Shown here one piece after another: positions 1 through 40,306 of a stretch of DNA of 64,000 bases. Within the stretch, counting starts at the first letter, position 1. Each line of letters opens with the position of its first letter. The notes under the pieces are model-generated. The model saw only the letters and a list, made by a program, of their open reading frames with translations. It made no database searches and was not told where the DNA came from. Where the stretch lies: positions 248,001-312,000 of the forward strand of contig MCFH01000057.1 in NCBI GenBank assembly GCA_002104945.1. Reading direction: 5' to 3'. The position numbers were made by a program, and so were the translations under genes. Source of the DNA: Piromyces finnis. Lineage: Eukaryota > Neocallimastigomycota > Neocallimastigomycetes > Neocallimastigales > Neocallimastigaceae.

Positions 1-30
1 TTTATAATTATAATTATTTTTGTTTTATAG

Positions 31-391
31 GATATTTAGAACCTGATAGTTGTGGTATTGTTTCTGCGAAGTGGATGAATAAAACAAATATTTTGATTAC
101 TGGAGGAACAGATTCTACTCTTAGATTTTGGGATATAAGAAGAGGGGAACCAGAAGTTCATAATATTTTTTTAGATGATAGTTCAGTATCAAGCATATCA
201 TTAACAGATGGTAAACAACAATGATGATATTATATAATATATTTTCTTTTTTCATTTATTATTAATTAAATTATATTATATATATATATATATTAAAATT
301 TAAAGATGATGAATGGTTATGTGCTGGAACAAATAATGGATGTGTAAAATTACATTCAATAGATAGAGATTATATTTCTTTATGGAATTGA
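31..391 (+). CDS. WD40-repeat protein, 3' end (partial)
   Basis: Two exons remain, 31-210 and 306-391, joined through a GT-AG intron (211-305). An upstream intron ends in TTTTATAG at position 30, so the gene begins outside the window. The first exon encodes a typical WD40 blade: Gly-Gly-Thr-Asp-Ser-Thr-Leu followed by RFWDIRRGEPE. The second carries another blade-like strand pair (WLCAGTNNGCVKLHSI) and ends ...SLWN-stop at 389-391. WD40 propellers are scaffolds, and nothing here shows which complex this one serves. With only about 89 residues of the C-terminus visible, the family member cannot be named. Confidence 0.75.
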
Positions 392-1601
392 AATAATAAT
401 AATGATGATGAATATAATAATTTTCAAAATACAAATATTGGAATATTAGAATAACACTTAAATTATTATAGAAAAATTATTTAAAAAGTTAAATTCATAA
501 ATTTAATATAAATTTTAAGATTATTTTGTAATATGAAAGTATTTAAATTTTTATATTTTCATATTACAAAACAACCTTAAATTTAAAACAGGCTAAATAG
601 TATATATATTAATTATAAATATAAATTATAATTAATGAATGGTATGTTTTTTACCTTAATTTTTTAATAAATAATATTTTTCAAAGTGGAGACTTTGGAT
701 TTTAATAGAAATCGTAATTTGTAATTTTTTCAATTATGAATTAATAATTAATATTATTCATACCTTAACCAAAAAAGAAATAAATAAAATTAAATTAAAT
801 AAAAAAAAAAAAACAATTTATATGTTTTTAGCTTTCTTTATCAGAATAGGAATAATTATTAATTATATTTATTCAAACTCTATTTAAAAAAAAAAAATTA
901 ATTCATTATCACAAAATAATGAATAATAAATAATTTATTAATAACTTAGATATAATGTATATAATAATATATAAATGATCATGAAAAAAAAATTTATATT
1001 AATAGTTTACAATTTTTATAGATCAATTAAGATATAATTATAAACTTTTTTTTTTCTTTAATTCTATAAATATATTTATCAAATTTAATTATAATATTTT
1101 AGTTTTATTGAACGCCTTTATATTCAATATTGTTGTAAAAAGTTGAATTATTAATTTACTTTATTTTATTTTAATAGATTCATCTTTAAATAAAATATAA
1201 AAAGAATCAAAATTAATTCTTTTTTACCTATTCATTGTTTTGTTACTTTTTTTTTTTTTTTTCCAACATTCCTGTAATATTTATTATATTTATTTAAAAT
1301 AAATATATAGTATTTTTAATGATTTACTTAAAAGTATTTTATTCTATTTTTATTTTTTGTTTTTTGCTTTTCCATATGAAATAATTATTTACTAATTTCA
1401 ATATTTAAATATATAGCTAACTTTCAACATAAAGTTCCAGATAAAATATATATAATAAAAAAAAAAAAAAAAGACATCATTCTATAATGAAAAAGTGAAA
1501 ATAAAAATAATTATTTTTTTTCTTTGTTGGCAATAATAAACTTTGAATATAAAGATATTTTTCAATGATTAATTTATAAAATAAAGTTTTTAAAAAAAAC
1601 G

Positions 1602-1632
<31 letters not shown>

Positions 1633-3021
1633 ATTGTGGTATATGATAAAGTTAAATTTTAATTAATACTTTTTTTTAAGGAAGCTTTTTTTTTTTTGTT
1701 TCTATTTTTAATGTTTGTTATTTATTTAGAATTTACTTTTATTAATAATAGTTATAGTTTTATTATTATTTTTAATGTTTCATCATTAACTAAAAGGTTA
1801 AATAATAATTATATTTATATATTTTATACAACCTAAAATAAGTATTACAAATTTCTTTTTCAATAATTTTATTTTTATTTAAATTTTATTAACACTTAAT
1901 ATTTATAATTATAAAATTATAACTAATAAAAAGATTAATATAAAATTTAACTATTTTTAATTCTTTTAATTCAAATTTTGTTAGTTATAATTTCTAAAAT
2001 GTGTAAATAACATATAACATAATGCTAAACTCTATTATAGTAAAAATAACTATTATTTATTTATTATATATTGTTTTAGTTATTCATGATTTAACATCAA
2101 TGTTTTAAATTCTACAAATTCTTCATATATAGGATACTATAAAAAATCCCTACAATACCAAAAGCAAATTTAAAAATACATCATTTTATTAATAATCTAA
2201 ATTCACTCTTAAGAATTAATTCATTAATAAAAAATTAAATATTTTATATAATTTTATACTTTATTTCTAATAAATATTAAAAAGTAAATAGGGTTAATAT
2301 TTTTTTTTTTTTTTAAACTTTTTTTTTTCTAATTTTGTTTATTAGAGAGATAAATAAAATTAATATTAATTTCATATTGAATATTTAATATAACATCTAT
2401 GTATTTGTGATTAATAATATCCAGATTTGTTAATTTTTCATTATAAAGGTATATAAATAAAAAAGATTTTCACAAAATATAATTACAAAAAAAAGATATA
2501 GTCACTAACATTACTATGAAATGAAAAAAAAAAAAAGAGTATCATATTCGATATTTATCACCGAGATAAAATATTATTAAAATATCAAGGAATAAAAATG
2601 TTTTAATAAGAATTTTATAAAATATAAAAAAAAATTATATATATATAATATTATCCTTTTTCATTTATTACCATGTTATAAAAATTGTTATGCCTTAATA
2701 ATATTTATTCTGTTTGATTTCATTAATTTTTAAATATAAGAAAATATTGTTATACCAAACTTTATCAATCAAATATTGATAATAAATATTTATTCAATTT
2801 AATTTATGAATTTGATATAAAAAATAAATGTTATTTTTTATAACTTATTAACAAAATATTTTGAATAATCTTTTATTATTTTTTTTTAAAAAAACAATCA
2901 AAATAATAAATTATATATAAACTAATAAAAAAAATTTTTTCATTATACCACATTCTAAAAATAAAAGACACAATATTAATTTTTCATAACAAATATTAAC
3001 ATCAGAAAACATTAAAATTCG
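392..3021. other. Intergenic, AT-rich
   Basis: About 2.6 kb between the WD40 stop and the G-alpha start. It holds A/T homopolymers, short AT repeats and the inverted repeat at 524-571. No reading frame with coding character and no RNA gene was recognised. Confidence 0.6.
524..571. repeat. 15-bp inverted repeat downstream of the WD40 gene
   Basis: Arms TTTTGTAATATGAAA (524-538) and TTTCATATTACAAAA (557-571) are perfect reverse complements around an 18-nt AT loop. The element lies about 130 bp after the WD40 stop codon. It could form a 3'-UTR stem-loop or be the footprint of a small mobile element; its function is unknown. Confidence 0.55.
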
Positions 3022-5036
3022 ATGGGTGTATGTCATAGTAAAGGTAATGTGTACCCAAGTACACAAGAAGAAAAAGAAACTAATTCTATTATCAATAAGC
3101 AAATTCAGGAAGAAGCAAAAATAAAAGAAAAAAATGATAATTGTACATATAAAGTATTACTGTTAGGTACTATTAACAAGTTTCAAATATAATAATTATT
3201 ATTTATATGTAATGATTATTAACTAAAAATTAAAAATATTAAAATTTAAATAAAAATATAAAAGGTCCTGCAGATTCAGGAAAGGTATAATGAAATGAAA
3301 ATATTTATTAATAATTTAATAACAATAAAATATAATATAAAAAGGAATTACTATAATTTATAATATATAATGATTTAATTTTAAAATATCATACAAAATA
3401 TATATGTGTTTACATTGAATTTCTTATTACAGTCAACTTTCTTAAAGCAACTTCGTATTATTAATAAAATGCCATTAGAGGAATGTGATATTGAAAACGC
3501 AAAATATACATGTATTTCAAATTTATTATTATCAATGAAATTAATATGCCAAAATTTAGATTCTCTAAATATAAGTTACAATGAAGGAAATAAAGTAATT
3601 AAGTATTAAATTAAAAAATGAATTATATAAAAAAACTTCATATATTTATGTTATTATTCAATAACAAATATTGTTTTATATTATTTATATATAAATAAAT
3701 AAAAAATAAACAATTTTAATCATCAGAAATATATTTCAGTTGTTTTGAATAAAGTTGACACCACACTGTCAGAATATAAAGAAAAAAAGTATTATTTGAT
3801 TTATAAATTTTTAAAATAATAATTCTTATTAAAAAAAAAAAAAAAAAAAAAAAGAATTACAAAGATATTAAAAAATATTAAAATATAAAATAAAAGAATA
3901 ATTCCTGAAGATTTAATGGAAGCTTGTAAAAAACTATATAATGAAGAAGGTGCTATAAAAGAATGTTTGAAAGTTGGAAATCAAATTAACGTATTAGATT
4001 CAGCTGAATAGTAATTATAAACAAATTATAAAATAATTATTATAATATATATTATAAGATTAATAATTAATACTTTTACATATTTTATTGAAAGTTTCAT
4101 GAATAAAATGGATAATCTCTTTGATCCTAATTATGTAACAACAAACGATGATATATTACATCAAAGATCACCAACTCAACAAATCTCTGAAACAACAATT
4201 CCAATTCATGGATCTAATGATAGATTAAGGTAAAATAAAAATAATAATTAGCCTTTTAAGAAACATTTATAATTCCTTAATTATATAATCATTATAAATT
4301 ATTTATTAATAATTAAATTAATGAAAAAATATTAATTGTTGGATATTAATATATTGTTCATTTACGTTTAAAGTGTATATGATTTTGGTGGATCAAGATC
4401 ACAAAGATTAAAATGGGCAGCTTTCTTCGATAATGTAGATCTTATGATATATATTTTTGCTATAAGTGCATATGATCAAGTAAATAATGAAAATATAATA
4501 ATAATAAAGCTATACCTTTTTAAATTAAAAAAATATATAAATTATAATAATATTATTTATTTTTAATAAATAAAAATAGAATTTATTAGAAGATCCAACT
4601 GTAAACAGATTAAAAGATGCAGAACAACTGTTTAAACAATTATCAAGAAATAAAATTCTATGGCACAAAAATATTGTTATTTTCTTTAATAAAATAGATA
4701 TATTTAAGAAAAAACTCAGCATTTCTCCAGTATCAAAATATTATCCAGATTATAATGGTAATATAAAAATAAAATTTAATTTTTCATATTTTTGTATGTT
4801 ATCTATTAATAATAATATATATACATATATAAAAAATTTTAAAAAAAGGTGGTAATGATTATGCAGAGGCTGCTACATATTTTGCTAAAAAGTTTATTAA
4901 ATTAAATGCTAATAAAAATAGAACAGTATCAACACATTTAACATGGGCAACAGATACTAGACATTGTTCAACAATTATAAAATTAACAATTCAATCACTT
5001 CAACAATATGCACTTTCATCTGCTGGTTTATCATAA
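3022..5036 (+). CDS. Heterotrimeric G-protein alpha subunit, divergent
   Basis: Nine exons: 3022-3166, 3265-3284, 3433-3594, 3727-3788, 3897-4010, 4095-4229, 4374-4479, 4580-4757 and 4849-5036, giving 369 aa. The start MGVCHSK supplies an N-myristoylation Gly2 and a palmitoylation Cys4, as in membrane-anchored G-alpha proteins. The guanine-binding motifs are recognisable but altered: P-loop GPADSGKST (49-57), switch I with R192 and T195, DFGGSR (216-221) where DVGGQR is usual, NKID (285-288) and TWAT (339-342, usually TCAT). The catalytic Gln of DxGGQ is Ser. The C-terminus AGLS lacks the pertussis-toxin Cys. The gene would act at the plasma membrane below GPCRs, but its GTPase cycle may be unusual. 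The second exon is only 20 nt and introns flank the P-loop. The exon 4 acceptor (3726) was chosen over 3739 because only it keeps the frame open. Confidence 0.9.
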
Positions 5037-5718
5037 ACTATATCTTATTTTAGTAGAACTTTTCCTATATCTATAATAAATTACCTTAACAAAATATATA
5101 TTTACCATTTAAAACAATATAATATATAAAAATCTTACTATTACTTAGTACTCAAAAAGAAAGAATTAACATGTTTTTTAATTTTTATAATATAATATAT
5201 AAAAATAACATAATAATAGTTTTATTATGTTTTTATTAAAAGAAAAAAATATATTCTCGATAAGTATTATTTATCGAACAAATAATAATTATTATATGTA
5301 TTAGTTTTAATACATAAATTTTTTGAGTATTTATTATATAAATTGAGATATTTAATATAAAATATAAAAATATAAATAATAAAAAAAAGTTTAAATTATT
5401 AGGTTTGTTTTAAAGTTTATATGTTTTTCATATTTCTACTATTATATTTATATATTTATAATTAATTTTATTTGATAAAATACTATAAAGTAATAATTTC
5501 ATGAATATATAAAAAGTAATAACTTTTATAAAAATATTTTTTATTACAAAATAATAAAAATAAAAAAAAGTATTATTTTTTTATAATAAAAAAAATTAAT
5601 AAATTTTTTGGAATGAATGAACATAATAATGAAATGTAATATATAAAAACAATTTTAATCTTTGAAGTAATGAATAATAATTTACATAAAAAAAAAAGAA
5701 AAAAAAATTATATTTTTT
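5037..5718. other. Intergenic between convergent genes
   Basis: AT-rich 3' flank shared by the G-alpha gene (+) and the dynein gene (-). No gene or structured element was recognised. Confidence 0.6.
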
Positions 5719-20405
<14,687 letters not shown>

Positions 20406-20877
20406 TTTGCATTATCTTATTAGATAATTATATATTGATAGTAAAATTATAAATATTGTAATAGAATTATTTGATATATTAAATAAATTGATGTTTAAAT
20501 TATTATTTCCATTTTTTATTAATAAAAACTAAAAGTATGGGTTGAATATTAATAATAAATGAAACTACTGGTATTTAATTCTATATACTTTTTCAAATTA
20601 TAACAATAATTTTATTTAATATAAATATATCAATTCTTTAGTAAATTTTAATTACTTTAATAATCTAATTTAAAATTTTTGAAAAAAAAAATTTCATGAT
20701 TGTGATTTAATTTAAATGTTTTATTGTTATAAATTATTTTATTGATTACATTTAAAATATCTTTAAATTGATTACATTTAGTTGATTACATTAATAAACT
20801 TAATTTTACAATTTATTTTCATAAAAAGAAAATCATTATGAATAATAATGATAAAATTATAACTATAAATATTATTT
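20406..20877. other. Intergenic, dynein upstream region
   Basis: 472 bp between the UBXN11-like stop and the dynein start, both on the minus strand. It must hold the dynein promoter and the UBXN11-like 3' end. It is AT-rich with no recognisable motif. Confidence 0.6.
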
Positions 20878-23822
20878 TTATATAGTTTCAATATATAAGC
20901 ATGCATTTGGTATCAATGAACTTTCCTATAAATATTCAAAATATAATAAACAATGTTTTTAAAAAAAATATATATTATATTATATATATATATATATGTA
21001 TTTTAAAGTTAATACGTTTAATATAAATGCTAACCTCTAATGTTTTATAATCTTCAAAATCATTGAATTGAAAAGGCATTTTTAATTTAAACTGATCTTT
21101 TTTAATACTATATAATTATTACAAAAATTAACATAACTATTTAAAAGATTTAAAATGGATATATATACTTTTACTTACCATAATTTCTTTTCTAAATTTT
21201 CTTTTAATAACTTAATTGTATCTGAATATTTCATTTGAACTATATACTCTTTGGTATTGTTCCTAATTTTTATTGTCGTTATTTTTTCATTTTCAGAATT
21301 TATATTTCCTTTTCCTGTTTCTAATGAAATATCTTCATCATCATCCTCTACTCCCATCTCTATTAAATCTTTTTCTTCCTTCTTTAATTAAACAAAAAAT
21401 AAGATTGATTTGTTAATATTAATTACAACGATTATTAAATGGTTATATATATATTCATACAAATAATATATTATTAGTAGCCTTTTTAATATCAATAATA
21501 TAACCATCTTTTACTGTATTCTTTGGTAGAATATCTAAAAAGCTTTTCTTTGTGGATTCTAATAATATAGCTATTTATATATATATATATATTTTCAATT
21601 CAATGATTTTGAAGATTATAAATAGCTATATTTATACATAGCAATTAAATGAGAAACTTTTTGTTAGGATATATTAAATCAATAGTATTTACCTTCTGTG
21701 CTTTTATTATTAATATTATTATTTTTATTATTTTCTGAACAAGTATCTATTTGGGAAGATATTAATTTATTAGATTCTTTTCCTTCATAAGAAGTATTAA
21801 TATTTAACTTTTCATCTAATGAAAGATTATCAGAGTTTTCTGATGCCATTGATGATGATAATGGTTTAACTAAAACACCTTTTCCTGAAACTATTTAATC
21901 AAAACATATTAATATATTAGTATTTCCATGTTATCAATTATTTGTTTAAGGATCATTATATAATTGCTTACATGGTGAATATGATGGTCTATTATTATAA
22001 TATGATAAGTGATTATCAATCAATTTAAATGGTACTATAATCGAAATATAGAAATATATATAGATTTTTAATCAAAAAAAAAGAAATGATTAAAATAAAT
22101 TTATTTATTATTTATATATAATACCTCCTTCTGGATATTTGTCTTTTAATTGGAAAGGAAAATAACCATCTACTATTTCTTTAATAAAAAGTATTGAGTC
22201 TTTTTCGCTAAATGAATGAAATTGGTTATCAAAAATAAATCCATTTGAATATACATTTAAGATTTGAGGTTCTGGCATCTATATTATATAATATTTATTT
22301 AATTAAAAGACTTTTAATTTAATTAATAATATTAACTTTTAATAATAGTTTATATTACTTTAATTGTATATGCACCATTTTTATGTTGAACTATTTGACC
22401 TATTCCTTCCTCTTTATTTAAAATATAGATGTGAATATTAATGCCGCGAGAAAGTTTTGAAATAAATATTTAAATAGTAAATATATATATTACCAGAAAG
22501 ATGATTTAAGAATTTTATTTGTTTACTAAATTGATTAAAATCGTAAGGAAATTCATGTATAAAACCTTTAGTATCATTATTAACATCATCACCAAAAACA
22601 CTTTGATCTGATTCACTTTTTATACATAAAAGTTAATAAAAGAGAAAAGAAATTAGGTAATTATTATTAAAATATTTAATATTCATACATTTCGCTTTTA
22701 TCATCATCATCTATAGTAATATTATAATGTTTCAGATAATTATATGCTAATTCAAGTTTTTTCTGACTCTTCTTAATTTTTTTTTCTAGCAAAAGTATCT
22801 ATATTATATAATATTATATTAATTAAAAGGTATATCTATAAAATTCAATAAAAATTTTTAATATATAGTTTTATACTTTTTCATCACTAGAAGATTTTAA
22901 AAGAAGATTTCTCTCTTTTAGTTCTTTTTTTAATTCATATATAATATTATTCTTTAAAATTAAATTAGTTAATATTTTATTTTATTATTACATGATCCAA
23001 AATATTATAATTATATAACTAAAATAAGGTTTACTTTCTCTTGAAGTTCTTTCATTGTTATGGATAATTGTTGTTCTAATTTTTTAACACGAGCTGTAAT
23101 TGTTGATAAACGATTTTCATTATTTATTATATTTTCATTTTTTTCTAATGAACTCATATTTATGTTTAATGTACTTGAATTTATTTCTTTTAAATGACTA
23201 TCAGAATTTATCTTTTTATCAAATAACTCCATATTCAATGATTCTAATGATTTTTTACTTAGCAAATGATTTCTTTTCTCTTCAACTAAATCGCTTAATT
23301 TATAATTATTTTTCAATATTGATGTTTGATTATCATTTATTGGAAAATCTTTAATATAATCTTTTTTTCTTCTTAAATCCGCTATTGGTTTTAATGGCTT
23401 CGAAGAACTTTTCAATTTTAGCGGAAAACTAACGTTTTTTAAATTAGCTCTAATTTTCATGCAAATAAAAAAAAATTATATATAATTATAAAAATATTTC
23501 TATTATTAATTATCAATATAATAATACAAAAAGAACAGTATAATATTTTTTTGTTACTAAGTTACTTTTTATATATATTTTCTTGATCGCATTTTGAATA
23601 TTCCTTTTTATTTGAATTATCTGATAATAATTTAGATTTTTTATTTGAAGAATTGCTTTGTGTTGTTTTTAACGATTTAATTAACTTCGATTTAATTTCA
23701 CTATGAGATTTTGATTTTATTAATTTACCATTATTGTTAAATTTATTATTATCTTCAAATTTTGGTATATCATTAAAACTAAATTTAATTGGGTTTAATA
23801 TTTTTTTATTAACACTTTCCAT
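20878..23822 (-). CDS. UBXN11: UBXN11-like protein (coiled coil, SEP and UBX-like domains)
   Basis: Thirteen exons: 23822-23566, 23449-23035, 22951-22877, 22798-22689, 22615-22494, 22411-22359, 22278-22125, 22034-21972, 21890-21693, 21570-21461, 21381-21179, 21107-21035 and 20925-20878, giving 626 aa in one open frame. The N-terminal third is basic and low-complexity, followed by a coiled coil (~195-290). A SEP domain follows (~345-520), recognised by VYSNGFIFDNQFHSFS, YPEGVPFKLID and FLDILPKNTVKDG. The C-terminus is ubiquitin-like, ending TLEESSLIPNACLYIETI. UBX proteins recruit p97/Cdc48. In animals UBXN11 (socius) binds Rnd GTPases, and its orthologues tend to occur in ciliated lineages (family knowledge). 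The first exon is less certain: an alternative start is the ATG at 23460. The gene lies immediately downstream of the dynein gene on the same strand. Confidence 0.82.
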
Positions 23823-24246
23823 TTTTTAATACCGTTCTCTTAAATATTTATTACAGCCTTTTTTTTTTTTTTTTTTCAACATAAATATATAGTATATTGT
23901 TTTAACCAATAATTATTCATATTTTTTAAACTTTAGTTTTAATTAAAAAAAAAAAAAAACATTTTTACAAAAAAAAATTAAAAAGTATAATTTTATATAA
24001 TAAAGAAAATGAGAGAAAAAAAAGGTTAATATATAATATAGAAATTATATATATTAAGTAGGATTTTAATTAAGATTAATTTTTATCAATTAATTTATTT
24101 CGTTACGACAATAATATTTATTTCATTTTATGAAATATAATTAATATTTTTATCAATAGTTTATTATCTATATATTTTATGAAATATGTCTATTATATGT
24201 TATTTTAATTTCTACAAGTTTTTATAATCATTTTTACTATCATGGC
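23823..24246. other. Intergenic, UBXN11-like upstream region
   Basis: 424 bp of AT-rich sequence with T and A tracts between the SSL1 stop and the first UBXN11-like ATG, both genes on the minus strand. Nothing else was recognised. Confidence 0.6.
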
Positions 24247-26399
24247 TTATTTTTTGGATTGAATACATGATGGGCAATTGTGTAATACATCATGAATATA
24301 AATATCACAATCTACACAAAATTGTTTTAAACATTTAGGGCATTCATATCTACCAGAGCTTTGTTCTGCTGGATTACGATTCATAATAGTGGGTATATTT
24401 TCAAATGGTTGTTGACAACCAAAACAATGAGTGGGTGATACAGCCGATATTCTATTTTTTATTATTTATTAATATTATTATTAAATTATAATAATTTATT
24501 TATTAGAATTAACTTTATTTTTTCCTTAATTTCAACAATATTAGTTTTTATAATATAACATTATAAATACTTTTGTCTTGGAACTTCCATATAATTAGGT
24601 ACAGGGAATAAATGGTGATAGGAACGAGCAAGATGAGGACTAGATACTAAAGTTAATCCACAAATTGCACATTTTGTTGGTAATTCACAAGCCTTTGAAA
24701 AACACCTTGGACAAATATTACCACCCTGTATAGGTCTTTGATGACTATAAAAATAATTATTATAATCATTATTAAAATATTACATAAAAATATTTTCATT
24801 TAAATAATATAAATAGTAAATGATTATGAGTATTCTCTACCATGCACATGCTGTTGGAAAACGTTCAGTAATTCTTCGAGGAAAACCCATTTCAATCATA
24901 CCAACTTCCGTTTTAGCACTAGTTGTTGATGGTGGAGGAATCATTTCAAAAAGAATATCCTTATAATGAGCTTCATTCAATACTACACCATATGTACCTT
25001 TATTTTTTTATATTTATTAATTAAAAATATAATAATTTAAATAATAGTGATTTTATAAAACTATACCTTTTGTTTCGTTACATATTCTTTTACAAATTTG
25101 AACTTCTGCTGCTAAACCAATGATTGAAACTCTAATATGATTTTGCTTTAAATGTTTAATTGTTTCATTAATATCACCGGGATCACATGTTGTTAAAGAT
25201 GCCATTAAAATTAAAATTTCTCTAGTCCCATGTGGTGGTGAATGACTAAAAAGAAAAATTAATACTTTATTTTTTTTTTTTAAAAAAATTTATTTACTAA
25301 AAATAATTACCATAGCGAGTTTTTTGCTAATTCTATTGAATTTTGAAGTGAGGGTTCTCCCCTTGTTTCACGATTTATTTTTACTTTTAATTCTTCTATA
25401 TGTTCTGATGAATTACCTTTTCAATCATGTAAAATTTAAAACATTCAATTCAATATGCATTCAATTTATTTAAAGAAAAAAAAATAATTCAAATTATGTA
25501 CCACTTAATTCAGTTAATTTTTCTGATAAACCATCTCTTGTTACAATAATTCCCAATTGACTAATTGGATTCTGATCGAAATATTCGTTAATAAACTGTT
25601 CTAATAAAGTAAAAGTTAAATCACGTCTTGAAGGTTTTAAATCTTTTTCTGCCATTGAATTTGATAAATCAATAATCACAAACAAATTTCTGATAATACC
25701 TCTTTGAATAGTTGAAGTATCTTTAATTAATCTTTTTTGTTTAGATTTTTTTTGAAATTATACAAAAAATGATTTATATATATATATAATATACACATGG
25801 AATATGTCAATTTAAAAAAATTTCAACATTTTATATTTTATAATATATTCCATTTTTAAGGTTAATTTCATATTAGTAATCATTTTAATTACAATTAATT
25901 AAATATACCTTCTTCTTTTTGTATGCTGTATACTTGAAACTACACCTTGAAGACTACCTTTTTCATCTTCCTGTAATATATCCCAACTTCTCTTATATTC
26001 ATCTTCCCAAGCTATAATTTATTAATCATTATTTTATCATAAATTTGAATTGAGAAATTATTATATTATAAAAAGAATTAAGATATTATTATATTAAAAA
26101 AAATAAATATAATTGAAAAAAAAAGGTGACAGAAAAGAAAAGATATATTAATAAGTATTTTTTAATTAAACAGAATTTGTAAATGATTTCTAAAGTTAAA
26201 TTTTTTTGATTCTTTATATAATTCACAATTATATTAATTTAATATTTTAAATTTTTTATTAAATTATATTATCATATACTATATTGTATTTTATTGTATT
26301 GTATTATGATATACCATATCCATTTCCACTAGTTCCTTTGAGAGAAGTATCTTGGTCATTGTCATCTAATATATCAATATCAATTTCTGGGTCGTTCAT
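24247..26399 (-). CDS. SSL1: TFIIH core subunit SSL1 / p44 (GTF2H2)
   Basis: Eight exons: 26399-26315, 26011-25909, 25731-25502, 25416-25311, 25245-25067, 24997-24841, 24744-24571 and 24451-24247, giving 412 aa, the normal length for p44. The N-terminus leads into [18 protein letters not shown] and a von Willebrand A-like domain ([52 protein letters not shown]). Two zinc modules follow: [19 protein letters not shown], and a C-terminal RING-like C4C4 domain with [26 protein letters not shown] and HNCPSC. In TFIIH, p44 stimulates the XPD/Rad3 helicase in nucleotide-excision repair and transcription initiation in the nucleus. All exon phases agree. The gene is head-to-head with CEP290. Confidence 0.95.
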
Positions 26400-26933
26400 T
26401 TTGAAATAAAAATAAATGAAAAAAAAAGTTTATATTTTTTTTTACAAAAAAACAAATAATATTAAATTAAATCTTAAAAAAAATATATTAATTAAAATTT
26501 TTTTATCCATTTTTTTATATTTTCAAAAAATTAAGATTTAATTTAATTAAAAAATAATTAAAATTCAATGTTGTAAAATTGAGTGAAAAAGTTTACTTTT
26601 TTTTTTTTTATCTTATATATTCTTCTTCTGTAGTTATATTGTTATATATAAAAGTTTAAAGAGAAAATAAAAACAAAATATTTTAAGATTTTGGAAAAAA
26701 TAAAGATTAATTAAATATTCTCACCATCAATATTATTACAATAAATATAAAGATTATTTCATAATTACTCAATTAATTTAATATATACTAATAAACCATA
26801 AAGTTTTCAATAATAAAAAATAAGTTTCTATATCTTATACATTATAACCAGAATACAATTATAAATATGAAAATATAATATAATATATAAATATATTCTT
26901 ATTTTTCAAAAATAATAATAAGTTCTAATTAAA
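26400..26933. promoter_or_regulatory. Divergent intergenic region, SSL1 / CEP290
   Basis: 534 bp separate the start codons of SSL1 (-) and CEP290 (+), so both promoters and both 5' UTRs must lie here. The sequence is nearly all A/T with poly-T and poly-A stretches. No TATA element or initiator stands out from this background, so only the position is supported. Confidence 0.5.

Positions 26934-40306
<13,373 letters not shown>

Noticed and set aside
2911-3102. Minus-strand 63-codon frame
   Set aside because: It is antisense to the first G-alpha exon and its leader.
3740-3788. Acceptor at 3739 for G-alpha exon 4
   Set aside because: It puts a stop two codons in. The acceptor at 3726 gives KYISVVLNKVDTTLSEYKEK in frame.
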